From Branchiostoma floridae (lineage: Eukaryota > Chordata > Leptocardii > Amphioxiformes > Branchiostomatidae): a stretch of 64,000 bases of DNA. The DNA lies in contig NC_049988.1 of NCBI RefSeq assembly GCF_000003815.2, positions 19,612,333 through 19,676,332 on the forward strand, given 5' to 3'. Shown here one piece after another: positions 10,416-22,400 of the stretch. The notes under the pieces are model-generated. The model saw only the letters and a program-made list of their open reading frames with translations, searched no databases and was not told the DNA's origin. How positions within the stretch are numbered: the first letter of the stretch is position 1; each line of letters begins with the position of its first letter. A program made the position numbers and the translations under genes.

Positions 10416-13171
10416 ATGCTCGCCTTTGTCGCCCTGTTCGCCCCGCTGCTCGCCGTGGCGCGCGGGTTCGGTAGCGGGGCGCCCACCATGGCGTGTACGG
10501 CGATGACTCCGCAGCACTCCCCGCACGGCTGGCAGACTGTTCCCGCTCCCTTCCGGATCACCACGGACTCGCACACCTACACACCCGGATCGCCGATCAG
10601 AGGTGAGGCCTTTGAAAGACTACGTAAGAGTAAACGTCTACCTTAGAAATGCAGGAATCTTCAGAGAACATATACACATATGGTGAACAAAGGACCATCA
10701 GTTAAAGAGTGGTAACCTTTATTGTGCGTCTTTACCCTACCGAATTAAGTACGGGTCACAACAAAGATAAAACGTGTGAAATTATTAATATTATAGATCT
10801 ATTCTGGCATAGAAGTTCGGCTTCCTCTTGTTCTTGGTATAGCGTAAAAACATAAGTTTGCAAGGGTTCAGAAGTTGGCTTGTCAAAACGCATGGGGAAT
10901 ATAATTTTTTTCAGTGCTACTTATTTCAATCCTTAACAACATATTACAATTAACGACGAAGTGAACTTAATCTTCCACTGAGTTTGAGGCACAAAATTGA
11001 CAAATTCTTAGTCTGATAATAAATGGTGATTATGGACTGATCACACGTATTTCTTGACACTAAGCCTGATACGTGCTCAAACCGATTGGAGCCCATCTTT
11101 CTTTAGTGTGGTTGCTGCACCAATCTTTGTAAAGTAACGAAGCTGTGCTTTTAGTGACCATCAGCGGTTCAAAGGTTTTATGCTGCAGGCCCGAAGCCCG
11201 TACTAAGTCTGATCCGTACTCAAACGGAGCTCTGTAGTTAATTACCAGGTGCACTTGAGTGTGGTTGCAGTAGATTAAAACCATTTTAGTCTTAATGCGT
11301 TTTTGTTTGCAGTGACCATCAGCGGGCCAAGCGGGTTCAAAGGTTTCATGCTGCAGGCCCGCAGTCCGTTCGCCACCGGTACCAACCCTGTGGGCGCTGT
11401 TGGCGTTTTTCAGGTACGGCTCGTCCCGATAAGTCCTACATTTAACATTGACTCTAGGATATAAATAATGATGATAAAAAGATTATCTCCGACGGCTAAT
11501 TACAAACAAAGTAAAACAGTGCTAAAGAGAATTGTAAAGGAAAATGATATACATGTACTATATAGATGAATTGAAATGGCATCTATTCTAAATCTATTTC
11601 AACTTAAACTTTTTGAAGGGTTCGATTTTTTTAATCCGTATGAATGCGCAGTGAGATGAATTGCCAAATCGTTATAGATAGACGGGACTAACGACTGAAG
11701 TAGGAATATTGCTTTTGTTGGTCAGCAGGGGTTGAAAACTTAAAAAAAAAAATTAATCTCTGGAATAATAAAATTCTAATAGATAAATCTATAACAATGG
11801 ATATGTAGTATTTAGTATACAGATATCTATAGCTATTTCCGCCAATTCATCAACCAACCGACCAATCTATCAATAATGGATCAATTAATTGATTAATCAA
11901 TCAATCAATCAATCGAACTATCTCTCCCCAGGACCTGCCGGCGAGCGCTAGGACAGAGAGCTGTTTCTCTACTGGTGACACCGCCACGCACGTCACCGGA
12001 CATGACGTCAAGGATAGCGTCACGGTCACGTGGGTCCCGCCAGCCAATCTGCACGGGCCTGTGGCACTGACGTAAGGAGTGTATATATTATGTATAATTC
12101 AATTTTGACTATCTATTAGCTAGAATTACAATGTGGTGAAAGGACATATGACTCGGATAATAGGTCAGATATCTCAGGTAGCTTGTAACGCCCCCGTCTC
12201 TGTTTACGTCATCTATAGTAATGACTTCGAACAGCATTCCCATAATGACTTCTGACAACAATGTGGCCTTTTACGTTAACCTACATCTATAGATTCCTGT
12301 TGCCCTATCATGAAAACAACAACACAACATGAAATGAAATGAATATATTTAAAATTCAAATAAGGAATAACATACATGTACACCTATAGGAAATGGTGCT
12401 AACATCTTTTTTTAATCACCAGGGCCACGATAGTTGCGCAGTTTTCTACCTTCTGGGTCGGTGTCACCGCTACTGTGCACCAAGGAGCCAATCGTATGTC
12501 CCGTTATATCATTTACCATCTAAGATACTTCTATCCTGGATTTTGATTGGTTCTAAAACTACTCGCACTCACTGTATGGTGTATCCAAAATTTAATTGGT
12601 CAGTTTGATGCTTTCTGTTACTCCCCAAGCAGATTTTAGACCCTGGCTGTTTTTTTTTTCTGAAGTCTTAATGTGGTCGGTAGACAACAAGATTTCAGTA
12701 CAAAATAGAAAGCCCGATAAAAACGCCTAACAAACGTTAAAAACAGCTGGAGCCTAACCTCTGCTTGGGGAGAAGCTTTCTGTGGGTATAGGTCGCTATA
12801 CTTAACGTTACTCATACAGGTAAACTCAGTTTAATGGGTGAACCATTCATCGATGTCCGGGCTTCCGCTCAGATCTGGTTAATTTGTTAGTTTGGCTTAT
12901 TAATATTTATATTGGGGGACCGTTATGTAAGTTAGTATCAGGGGTCGTTCCAATGTTTTTTACAAGTAAGTAACACATTTAAGCAATATACTTGGGGCAC
13001 CAGGGGGTATCTCACTGCACTTGTGGCACCGGTGCGGAGCAAGAGCAGTAAGATATCACCTTACGTACACTGGCTTTAGGGAGACTTCTTATTTCTGTTT
13101 ATTGTGATTGAAGGTAGTTAATCTTCTTTTTAAATTTTTTTTTTTCTTTTCCAGATTTGATCACTGGCTGA
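10416..13171 (+). CDS. Secreted Reeler-domain protein, gene 2, tandem paralogue (five exons, 171 aa)
   Basis: Exons: 10416-10602, 11313-11413, 11932-12071, 12423-12493 and 13155-13171, with phases 1, 0, 2, 1, identical to gene 1. Residues 1-16 (MLAFVALFAPLLAVAR) look like a signal peptide. The Reeler landmarks are Cys27 followed by MTPQHSPHG (30-38, close to the classic CxxMxPxHG start), PFRI at 45-48, YTPG at 55-58, VTISG at 63-67, FKGFMLQARS at 71-80, Cys107, ATHVTG at 114-119, SVTVTWVPP at 125-133 and F153-W154. Reading straight through exon 4 would give another C-terminus ending at 12546, but the donor GTATGT at 12494 and the acceptor at 13153-13154 restore the same 17-nt last exon as gene 1 (HLITG-stop), so I prefer the spliced form. 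A possible ATTAAA polyadenylation signal is at 13234-13239. Upstream DNA is a tandem repeat with nuclear-receptor-like motifs. Intron 1 has a broken exon-2 copy. Confidence 0.87.
10704..10775 (-). mobile_element. Retroelement 3' tail, minus strand
   Basis: AACCTTTATTGTGCGTCTTT and AATTAAGTACGGGTCACAAC correspond to the tail at 3350-3425. It lies in intron 1 of Reeler gene 2. Confidence 0.5.
11155..11206 (+). pseudogene. Broken duplicate of Reeler gene 2 exon 2
   Basis: The sequence from the acceptor-like TTTAG at about 11150 through the word GGTTTTATGCTGCAGGCCCG matches true exon 2 (11313 on) almost base for base but lacks 10 nt in the middle. The frame would shift, and no donor follows at the corresponding position. 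Flanking words such as ACTAAGCCTGATACGTGCTC (about 11059) and ACTAAGTCTGATCCGTACTC (about 11202) repeat as well, so this is a local tandem duplication of about 150 bp within intron 1. Confidence 0.75.
12621..12773. mobile_element. MITE (family C), 153 bp
   Basis: Terminal inverted repeats of about 34 bp: CTCCCCAAGCAGATTTTAGA on the left against a right end whose reverse complement begins CTCCCCAAGCAGAGGTTAGG. It lies in the last intron of Reeler gene 2. The word AACCTCTGCTTGG recurs at about 18860 and 19004, and a related AACCTCTGCTGGG at 53621. Confidence 0.7.
12996..13068. mobile_element. Short deletion derivative of MITE family A
   Basis: GGGGTATCTCACTGCACTTG followed within 50 bp by AGTAAGATATCACCTTA: the family A termini with the interior lost. 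It is in the last intron of Reeler gene 2, about 90 bp before the 17-nt exon. Confidence 0.55.
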
Positions 13172-13527
13172 GCCGGAGTAGAACTAGTGATTTGATTTTC
13201 TACAGCGCAGCGTGGAACTTGAAAACAATTATTATTAAAAATCATCGGCGAGAACATGAATTAACCGACTCTGTACGACCTCATTTATGTCTTTAACAGT
13301 TACTTGTATTAAGCAAGCAAATAATACATGTAAACAAAGAGCTTCCGACCATCTATGTATATGTATCCTGGTGTCGATTATGCTTTACCGAGAATGCACC
13401 GACTCAGCATGGCTAGTGTTATGTTAGATTTTAGTGCTCTGGCAACGAATTTGGACTATGACGAACGATTGCGTTCTGTAGCTATATGCAGTCTCTCCCT
13501 TGTTAACGCAAAAGTGCACAGAATATC

Positions 13528-13619
13528 ATTATAGAAATTGCTAAACTTTCTTTCCAATACTGAAATCAATATAGGGACTCTTGTTCACAGAATCAAGAAA
13601 GTTTAGCAATTTCTATAAT
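13528..13619. mobile_element. MITE (family D), short copy
   Basis: ATTATAGAAATTGCTAAACT at the left is matched by AGTTTAGCAATTTCTATAAT at the right, with TTTCTTTCCAATACTGAAAT inside. A longer copy lies at 26023-26198. Confidence 0.75.
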
Positions 13620-13914
13620 GTAACATCTATTATCATAATACCGGTACGTTTACGACGATTTCTCCAGCCATACTGATTTGACAAATTGTCAACGCATCAT
13701 TTTCTCCATTTACATGTTGCTGTTATAGGTTACCCTTGCCACTTCTTCTGTGTAACTTTTCTGCCACTCTTGTCCTGCTAAAAGCGTAATATTGTAATTG
13801 TAACACGCCGCGGAATTACACGGCGAACGGGCGCGTGGTTGGGAGGGGGTACAAAATACCGGTAGGAAGAAACACGGCACAATTAACTGCCGCTATGTAC
13901 CACGGCACGAAAAA

Positions 13915-14990
13915 CGGAATTTAAGCATGCTTAAATGATGCTTAACGTTGACGTATTTTCCTTCTTTACGGATCTATACATCTCTTATACGAGTACGTAA
14001 AGATTGGCGTTACGTAGTCTTTACGTAGGCACTAATAGGTCCGTATTTTCCGGTTTTTTAAGTTGCCTTTCGGCAGCTTAAAGTTGTTGTAAATAATTAC
14101 TAAAACTCATTTAAATTGCATTTAAATGTTACGTTTATAAAACTTTAAGCATTGTTACGGCTTATTTACGTGTACGTAAAGATGATCATTAGGTGGCTTA
14201 TAGGTGCGGATAGATCCGTATTTTCCGGTTTTTTAAGTTGCCTTTCAGCAACTTAAAGATGTTGTAAATGTTTATCAAAACTCATTTAAATTGCAATTAA
14301 ATATTACGTTTCATAAAACTTTAAACATCGTTACGGCTCATTTACGTGTGCGTAAAGATGATCATTAGGTGCTTATAGATCCGTATTTTCCGTTTTTTTA
14401 AGTTGTCTTTCAGTAGCTTAAATATTTCGTAAATGATTATTAAAACGCCCTTAATACATGTTTAAAGTTCACGTTTATTTCTTCTGAAGCCTTTATACTT
14501 GTCATATACGTGTGCATTAAGATGTTTATACTTTGTGTATTGGTGCCCTTTTAGCAGCTTAAAGTTGTCATAAACACTTATTAAAACACCCTCAATACAT
14601 GTTTAAAGTTCACGTTTATTTCCTCTTAAGTCTTTTTACGTCTCATATACGTGTGCATTAAGATGTTTATAAGATGTGTATTGTTGCCCTTTTAGCAGCT
14701 TAAAGTTGTCATAAACACTTATAAAAACACCCTTAAGACAAGTTCCCTTTTATCTTCTCTGAAGCCTCTTTACGTCTCATATACATGCGCATTAAGAGGA
14801 TTTTAATGTGCCTATATTTGTCCTTTTAGCAGCTAAAAGTTGTCATAAATACGTACTAAAACACCCTTAAGACATGTTTAAAGTTCCCTTTCTACGTCTC
14901 ATATACGTGTGCATTAAGGTGATTATAAGGTGTGGATAAGTGTCATTTTAGCGGGATAAAGTTATAATCATAAGCACGTTTTAAAGCAAG
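13915..14990 (+). repeat. Degenerate tandem repeat, units shrinking from about 172 to 122 bp
   Basis: At least seven units share a core of TTAAGTTGCCTTTCAGCA-like sequence, then AAAGTTGT, TTAAA and an ACGTAAAG/ACGTGTGCATTAAG block. Core positions are about 14074, 14246, 14411, 14552, 14693, 14827 and 14949. The spacing drops stepwise along the array. Similar sequence reappears at 17790-17890, beyond the 115-bp array. Confidence 0.7.
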
Positions 14991-15029
14991 AAAATACAAT
15001 GGATGAAACTTTGAAATTTTATTGAATTA

Positions 15030-15500
15030 CGAGAAAACATTACATGGAAAAGTAAAAAAAAAAACCTACAGCCTACTAGGTATTTGTGGCCTATCATTCT
15101 GATGTAGTCGGCAGTTGAAGCAATCACAACGGCTGTGCAATTCCGTGCAGTATCCAAGTCCACAGTCCCATTTCCAGTGTCGGGCGAAGAGTCACGGCGT
15201 AAGTTAAAAAGAGCACACAGTTCCATCTGGTCACCACAGGAATAAGAATCCGGTAAGATCTAGAGTAGTGGCCGATATGACTCGTGTTGTTGGATGGTCT
15301 TGGACTCTTGGATTATTTGGACGCGAAACATGTTCAGCTTGCAGTCTCGGCTTCTATTAATCCGGATGGTACAAAGGTCGTGATTTCCCATTCTGTGTCG
15401 ATTTCCAACAACATCAACTTGTACAGAATGATAGCCACCTACTATCTTTGCGTCAAATTCCGTCACCGGGGGTCCTAGGCGGTAATAGCAGTGTCACGGC
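15030..15500 (-). pseudogene. Degenerate coding-like stretch, unidentified
   Basis: On the minus strand a single frame stays open from about 15490 to 15260, then after a stop continues in the same frame from about 15257 to 15040. Its composition is less A/T-rich than the repeats on either side and the peptide looks protein-like (for example KIVGGYHSVQVDVVGNRHR and GNGTVDLDTARNC). I do not recognise it. It may be a decayed transposon or gene fragment carried inside the 13.9-18.1 kb repeat block; it could also be chance. Confidence 0.22.
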
Positions 15501-15925
15501 CACAACTTGCGGGTTAGAACAGGTCCAACCTTTCTTCAATACTTCTTTTCAAATAAGCGCCTGGAAAATAACCGCTCCTTGTGGTATGGTAAATTTGAAC
15601 CCCCCACTCTTTTCTGCCATTGGATACATCCTATCACATGACACAGCCGCTGTGTTTGCATAGTATGCCGGCCACAGACGGAGGTGCGCCCCATGCGGAA
15701 TACGCGTACGAATTAACGCTGAATAAATTTACATCTAGCCTGCCCACGCATATCACAATAACCAAAACAAACACGGGAAGACACTGCCTGTGTGTCCAGC
15801 CTGTTCTTTCTTGACGCTTGCTTGTAGATAAAGAAATCATTCGCACATTTACTTGTAGTAAGAAATGCTCGCCGTTTAATAGTAAGAAAAATATCATGGT
15901 TAAACACCACTCACTACACAAAAGT

Positions 15926-17500
15926 ATAAGCTAAACCAAGGAGCTTTTAACGGGGGAGGTCTCACCGTGTTCGCTTAAAAGTGCGCGGATTCAAAGATTA
16001 AATATGTTGTATGTTAAACAGAAAAACGCAACATTTCATATACGTTTTGGCAGCATATAAGCTAAACGGGGGAGGTCTCCCCGTGTTCGCTTAAACTGCG
16101 CAGATTCAAAGATTAAACATGTCGTATGTTCAACAGAAATACGCAACATTTCATGTACAGTTTTGGCAACATATAAGCTAAACGGGGGAGGTCTCCCATA
16201 GTTCGCTTAAACTGCGCGGATTCAAAGATTAAACATGTCGTATGTTCAACAGAAATACGCAACATTTCATATACGTTTTGACAACATATAAGCTAAACGG
16301 GGGAGGATCTCCCCTAGTTCGCGTAAACTGCGCGGATTCAAAGATTAAACATGTCGTATTTTCAACAGAAATACGCAAAATTTTATATACATTTTGGCAA
16401 CATATAAGCTAAACGGGGGAGGTCTCCCCGTGTTCGCTTAAAAGTGCACGGATTCAAAAATTAAAAATGTCGTATGTTCAACAGAAATACCCAACATTTT
16501 ATATACGTCTTGACAACATATAAGCTAAACAGGGGAGGTCTCCCCGTGTTCGTTTAAACTGCGCGGATTCAAAGATTAAACATGTCGTATGTTCAACAGA
16601 AATACGCAACATTTCATGTACGTTTTGGCAACATATAAGTTAAACGGGGGAGGTCTCCCCTAGTTCGCTTGAACTGCGCGGATTCAAAGATTAAACATGC
16701 CGTATGTTCAACAGAAATACGCAACATTTCATATACGTTTTGGCAACATATAAGCTAAACGGGGGAGGTCTTCCCTAGTTCGCTTAAACTGCGCGGATTC
16801 AAAGATTAAACATGTCGTATGTTGAACAGAAATACGCAAAATTTTATATACGTTTTGGCAACATATAAGCTAAACGGGGGAGGTCTCCCCGTGTTCGCTT
16901 AAAAGTGCACGGATTCAAAGATTAAACATGTCGTACGTTCAGAAGAAATACCCAACATTTCATGTACGTCTTGACAACATATAAGCTAAACGGGGGAGGT
17001 CTCCCCTAGTTCGCTTAAACTGCGCGGATTCAAAGATTAAACATGTCGTATGTTTAACAGAAATACGCAAAATTTCATGTACGTTTTGGCAACATATAAG
17101 CTAAACGGGGGAGGTCTCCCCTTGTTTGCTTAAACTGAGCGGATTCAAAGATTAAACATGTCGTGTGTTTTACAGTAATACGCAACATTTTATATACGTT
17201 TTGGCAACATAAGCTAAACGGAGGAGGTCTCCCCATGTTCACTTAAACTGCCTTGATTCAAAGATTAAACATGTCGTATGTTTAACAGAAATACGCAACA
17301 TTTCATATACCTCTTGGCAACATATAAGCTAAACGGGGGAAGCCCCTCTTCTTTGCGTAAACGGCGGTTTGAAATAGATTACAGATGCCGTATATTCAAC
17401 AGAAAAACGCAGCATTTCATGTAACGTAAGGGAGCGCATATAAGCTAAGCGTAAGAGGTATTCCCTGTTCGAATCAAAAATTGCGCACAGAAAGATCGAA
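15926..17500 (+). repeat. Tandem satellite, unit about 115 bp, about 13 copies
   Basis: The marker word GCTAAACGGGGGAGGTCTCC occurs at about 16061, 16177, 16292, 16408, 16524, 16639 (one mismatch), 16754, 16869, 16985, 17100, 17213 and 17328, at 113-116 bp spacing, with a diverged unit at each end (15930 and 17444). Each unit also has GCGGATTCAAAGATTAAACA and ATGTTCAACAGAAATACGCA. Middle copies are the most alike and edge copies the most diverged, as expected for unequal exchange. Confidence 0.95.
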
Positions 17501-17519
17501 TACGTCATATGCTTTCGGA

Positions 17520-18100
17520 ACAAACAACATAGAAGAATATTGTATTTGACTTTTCTGAGGTATTAACATAACATTTTGTCCCGGAAAACGCAATTGTCAG
17601 TTTTGACAGTAAATCTTGCCACTGTTTTAAAACAGATGACGCAATGCTTTATCAAACGCCAGACAAAGGCTTATTATATTTGACATAGCCGAGGTAAGTT
17701 TGGTAAACAGATCTAGAGAAACGGTATTTGAAATATTACCACAGTGGTAAAACAGTAAAACGGATTATTTTTTATAACTTTTTGAGGCATTTAAGTTGTC
17801 TTTTCGGCATACTAAAATACATGTAAAATTCACGTAAAGAAACACGACAGATTAAGTTACATTTACAAACTCTGAAATCTTACGTAAAGGCCAGATGTAA
17901 GTTTCCGATGCCTTTAATAGATCTTAAAATCTTCTGAAATATTTCTCCGCCTTTAAGGTTTTTATACGTATCTCTGAAACTTTGCTTAAATAGTTGTTTT
18001 CGTGCTGTGTAATTTATACATCCTCTGATGTTCCTTCCTTTTCTGTCAGTAAATGCATAAAACATAAACCTGCATGAGCATACAAAATGTCATGAGAAAA
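17520..18100 (+). repeat. Right flank of the 13.9-18.1 kb repeat block
   Basis: Two related segments (TATTTGACTTTTCTGAGGTA near 17542 and ATATTTGACATAGCCGAGGT near 17677) are followed by TTTAAGTTGTCTTTTCGGCA and ACGTAAAG words like those of the 13.9-15.0 kb array. No gene is seen. Confidence 0.45.
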
Positions 18101-18759
18101 CGGACGTATACTGTCAAGAATTTTCATTTAACTTCTGTCCGTCACAACCGCTATGACGTAACACTTCACTGCTAGCGTAGATATAAAAATGGCGGGAAAA
18201 TGGCTGCGTACGTTCAATTTTGCCCATTCAGTCGTAGATCCGGGCTATTATGCAACGGTTCTTCACACTTTTACTGAGTTGTAGGTCACCAACAGAAATT
18301 CAAGATTGTTGTTGAATCATGTTCGTCTTGTGCCGTGAGCATGTGTAATTATGATCTATATAAATTTGGCAATGAATGTGACAGTGTGTTCGTCCCACGA
18401 CGAGCTGCCTACCCCGAAATTAAAAAAAACAGTATACTGAAAACTTTTGGCCTTGTTGTCTTCGAATGCATTGTTATCGATGCTTTGTAAATGATGTATT
18501 GGACACCTAGATGTCTGAAGTGTGCACAGCTCAGAAATAACTATTGTTGCATGTGTAGATCTCTTTAAGTTCCAGTATTTTTAATCTACCGGTATAAGTC
18601 TTACTACCGGTATTATGCCAATGCATGTTATCCTACCAACACAGATGAACTTTCATGCTATGCACAGAATATCTTTGAATTGGAAAGCTAACCTCGCTTG
18701 GTCCTGAAAAATCACGCACGTATTCATATGCAACGATATATAACGTTACACCAAATGGG

Positions 18760-19130
18760 AAAAACGCCCAATCCAACATCTGCTTTGAAATTGGCTACAT
18801 GTCGTTCTTCATAATTCCGCCATGCTGCGCTTCAACAGGGTATAACTACGTCCCTTCCTAACCTCTGCTTGAAACGACTTAACGGTGCACATAAACGGGG
18901 TCCACCCCAACATCTGCTGCGAGATTACTCGTCTGGGTGTCGTTCTTCATAATTCCGCAAGACTGCGCTACTTCACTGCACACCTCCACATGGACATCTC
19001 TTTCTAACCTCTGCTTGGAGACGGCACAGTGCATTTCGCCATGCAGGGCACAACCCAACATCTGCTAGAAGATTACTCACCTGGGTGTCATTCGTCATAA
19101 TTCCGCTAAGCGGCGTTGCTGCACGGTGCA
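18760..19130 (+). repeat. Three-unit tandem repeat (about 136-149 bp) before phosphatase exon 1
   Basis: CAACATCTGCT followed by CGTTCTTCATAATTCCGC recurs with the second word at about 18801, 18937 and 19086. Two of the units include CTAACCTCTGCTTG, the terminal word of MITE family C. Confidence 0.6.
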
Positions 19131-19444
19131 CCTCCCATGCCCTCTGACCTGGGCGTGAGGTGTGTCGATCGAACCAGTCACCGTGTCAGCTAATCTGACA
19201 GCCGGCTTTTGTTGTTTTCCCGGATAAAATTGTAGGGTTAGGCTTCGTGGAACGGCATCGTACCATCCGGAAGTGTTACTCATGTATCGCACCATCCCAG
19301 TACATGTCTAAAACAGGAAGAAGCGGTTTTATATAGACCAAGAATCGCCAAGGAAGCGGCCCAACTCCAAGAGATCGCGTCGCGTCCTATCGGACGGTTT
19401 ATCAGAATTCCTTGGCACTTGAGGGACGATCTTGGCCGAGAAAA

Positions 19445-22400
19445 ATGTGCGGGTTTCCGAAGAATCTGGTGTACGTGTTTGTGGACCTGGTCTGCGTGCT
19501 GATAGGTGAGTTATCTTGGGGTAAAAGTGAACGTTTGTGTACGTTTTGTCTGATCTGGGAATTCGGGACGTTTCTTGACAGATAACGGGACATTCTGCTG
19601 GTGGTGGCACCGATCAGTGGTGAGCTTAAGGGAGGGGGGGGGGGGGTCATGTTGGTTGTATTTTCTTTATTTATCTCTTGAAGTGTCAGCGGTGCTTAAT
19701 CTAGCTTCGATATTTTAAGTTCTNNNNNNNNNNNNNNNNNNNNNNNNNNNNNNNNNNNNNNNNNNNNNNNNNNNNNNNNNNNNNNNNNNNNNNNNNNNNN
19801 NNNNNNNNNNNNNNNNNNNNNNNNNNNNNNNNNNNNNNNNNNNNNNNNNNNNNNNNNNNNNNNNNNNNNNNNNNNNNNNNNNNNNNNNNNNNNNNNNNNN
19901 NNNNNNNNNNNNNNNNNNNNNNNNNNNNNNNNNNNNNNNNNNNNNNNNNNNNNNNNNNNNNNNNNNNNNNNNNNNNNNNNNNNNNNNNNNNNNNNNNNNN
20001 NNNNNNNNNNNNNNNNNNNNNNNNNNNNNNNNNNNNNNNNNNNNNNNNNNNNNNNNNNNNNNNNNNNNNNNNNNNNNNNNNNNNNNNNNNNNNNNNNNNN
20101 NNNNNNNNNNNNNNNNNNNNNNNNNNNNNNNNNNNNNNNNNNNNNNNNNNNNNNNNNNNNNNNNNNNNNNNNNNNNNNNNNNNNNNNNNNNNNNNNNNNN
20201 NNNNNNNNNNNNNNNNNNNNNNNNNNNNNNNNNNNNNNNNNNNNNNNNNNNNNNNNNNNNNNNNNNNNNNNNNNNNNNNNNNNNNNNNNNNNNNNNNNNN
20301 NNNNNNNNNNNNNNNNNNNNNNNNNNNNNNNNNNNNNNNNNNNNNNNNNNNNNNNNNNNNNNNNNNNNNNNNNNNNNNNNNNNNNNNNNNNNNNNNNNNN
20401 NNNNNNNNNNNNNNNNNNNNNNNNNNNNNNNNNNNNNNNNNNNNNNNNNNNNNNNNNNNNNNNNNNNNNNNNNNNNNNNNNNNNNNNNNNNNNNNNNNNN
20501 NNNNNNNNNNNNNNNNNNNNNNNNNNNNNNNNNNNNNNNNNNNNNNNNNNNNNNNNNNNNNNNNNNNNNNNNNNNNNNNNNNNNNNNNNNNNNNNNNNNN
20601 NNNNNNNNNNNNNNNNNNNNTAAGCTCGAAATTAACTCATATATAAGCTCATCTCCAAGCAGATCCCACAGTAGCTTATAAGTTATTGTCAAAAATCTGG
20701 CAAATGAGTGTAGCCGGGCTACGTGTGTGCATTGATTAGCTACCAAACTCCTTTGCCAGCTTTTGATATGCTACCATAAGAATTAAGATCTGCTTAGAGA
20801 TTATGACTAAGCAATAGTTTTAATTAAATGTATTTATTTATTCGAAAAAGTGACAAATATATTAGGTTTAATATGTGACATGTGAATTCAAACTATGTAT
20901 GCAAGAAAAATGAGTTAATGCGACACACAAGTGTTGCTTTTTTCCCTGTCTTTGTTGTAACGTTAAGTTGGACTTATCAAGGACGTTGATGTAACGTCCT
21001 TGGACTTATGAATTTCTGATAGTTGCACCTTTTTTCCCATACACGAATCAACCCCACCCCCCCACCCCCAACCCTTCAGACGAACTGAATGCCAAAGGGT
21101 CACTCGAAACAGGACCTCTTTTTCCTTCCCCTATATTATATATAGTTGAATTTAGGTTTCACATATTGAACCCTACGTGTCACTGATAACGTTTCAAGTG
21201 TACAAATTACAATGTTACATATCTACACTACACAGTCACGTAATCTCATTGTCAACGACTTTGGCTCTCTGCCGGTTTCTATTCTTGCATCAGTCTAACC
21301 TTGATGTCAGACAGTTGCCAAGGCCTACATGTACTAGTACAGTATCAGTCAGAAGCCAACTCCTTGCCAGTGCCTTGACACTGTCCATTTAAGTCAGAAA
21401 CCCTTCTGTTGTACTTAGTGGAAACTATAACATCGTTACACTTGATACAACTTGGACATGTCCAGGGCCAATATATTCATCCATAGATACATACTATTAA
21501 TGCATGAGGGTCTGCATGGGGATCTCAACAATGCTCTACATTAAAAGTCAAAACTACCTCCTACGCATTACGCTACTGTCGCTACTAGTACATGAAAGGA
21601 AGGCAACTCTAGAAATATTGGTCGCATCGCAGCTCAGTAACGAATCACAATGTAGAAGACGGCTTTCCCTACGGAATTTGTTGTGACGCAACTTTTCCTC
21701 TTTCCATCGACAATGTGATCTCAGTTACAGCTCCCAATTGTTGTTGTAGTTCTCATTTTGGTCCCCTTATTGGAAATCTATGGATGTTGATTGCCCCCAG
21801 GCAAATAGCAGGTGCTTCTCACTAATAAGAGTATGTACTGCCACTACTGGTATTGGTAGCTGTAAGTTGTATGAGTTAGGATTGTCATGACAGCTATTAT
21901 AGGGGCTGTCCTGTACAAAATTGGTACCTAGAAGGCCAATGATTTAACCCCGCCCACAGTTTTGAGACTACCACTACTAGTACTAGTATTGTATAATGTA
22001 GGATCACAGAAGAAAAAAAGGTGCCAGCAAACCTAGATATGGCAAGCTTTTAAGTTTTAGTTTTAAGAATAGAACAATACAATGAAATTGATCTCAAAGT
22101 CTTTCCCAATCCAGACACCCTACAATGCCCACGCCTACAACTAGTACTAGTACATTACTTGCTGCGAACACCATGCCAAGATGGCTCTACTCTGTGAAAA
22201 AATCCTGGTGACACGAGAACCCTGGGAACCCAGAGATATTCTTTAGATGTAAACTCCCATGTCTGTATGTTATTAATCACTTTTTTTAAGTGGCTGTTCA
22301 AACCAAGATGTCCTCGCAAACATCATAATGTGCATGGGTTAAACCAGAGCTCTCTGGAGGACAGAGAATTGCTTGTTGGGACAGACAAAAATTTTACTCC

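Noticed and set aside
12496-12546. Read-through C-terminus of Reeler gene 2
   Set aside because: The donor at 12494 and the 17-nt exon at 13155 reproduce the gene 1 structure in phase and sequence, which is unlikely by chance.
15926-17500. CRISPR-like array
   Set aside because: The whole 115-bp unit repeats, with no short repeat and unique spacer pattern, in a eukaryotic genome; it is a satellite.
18185-18200. TATA-like word ATATAAAAATGGCGG as the phosphatase promoter
   Set aside because: It lies 1.2 kb before exon 1 with no linking evidence; animal LPP genes need not have a TATA box.
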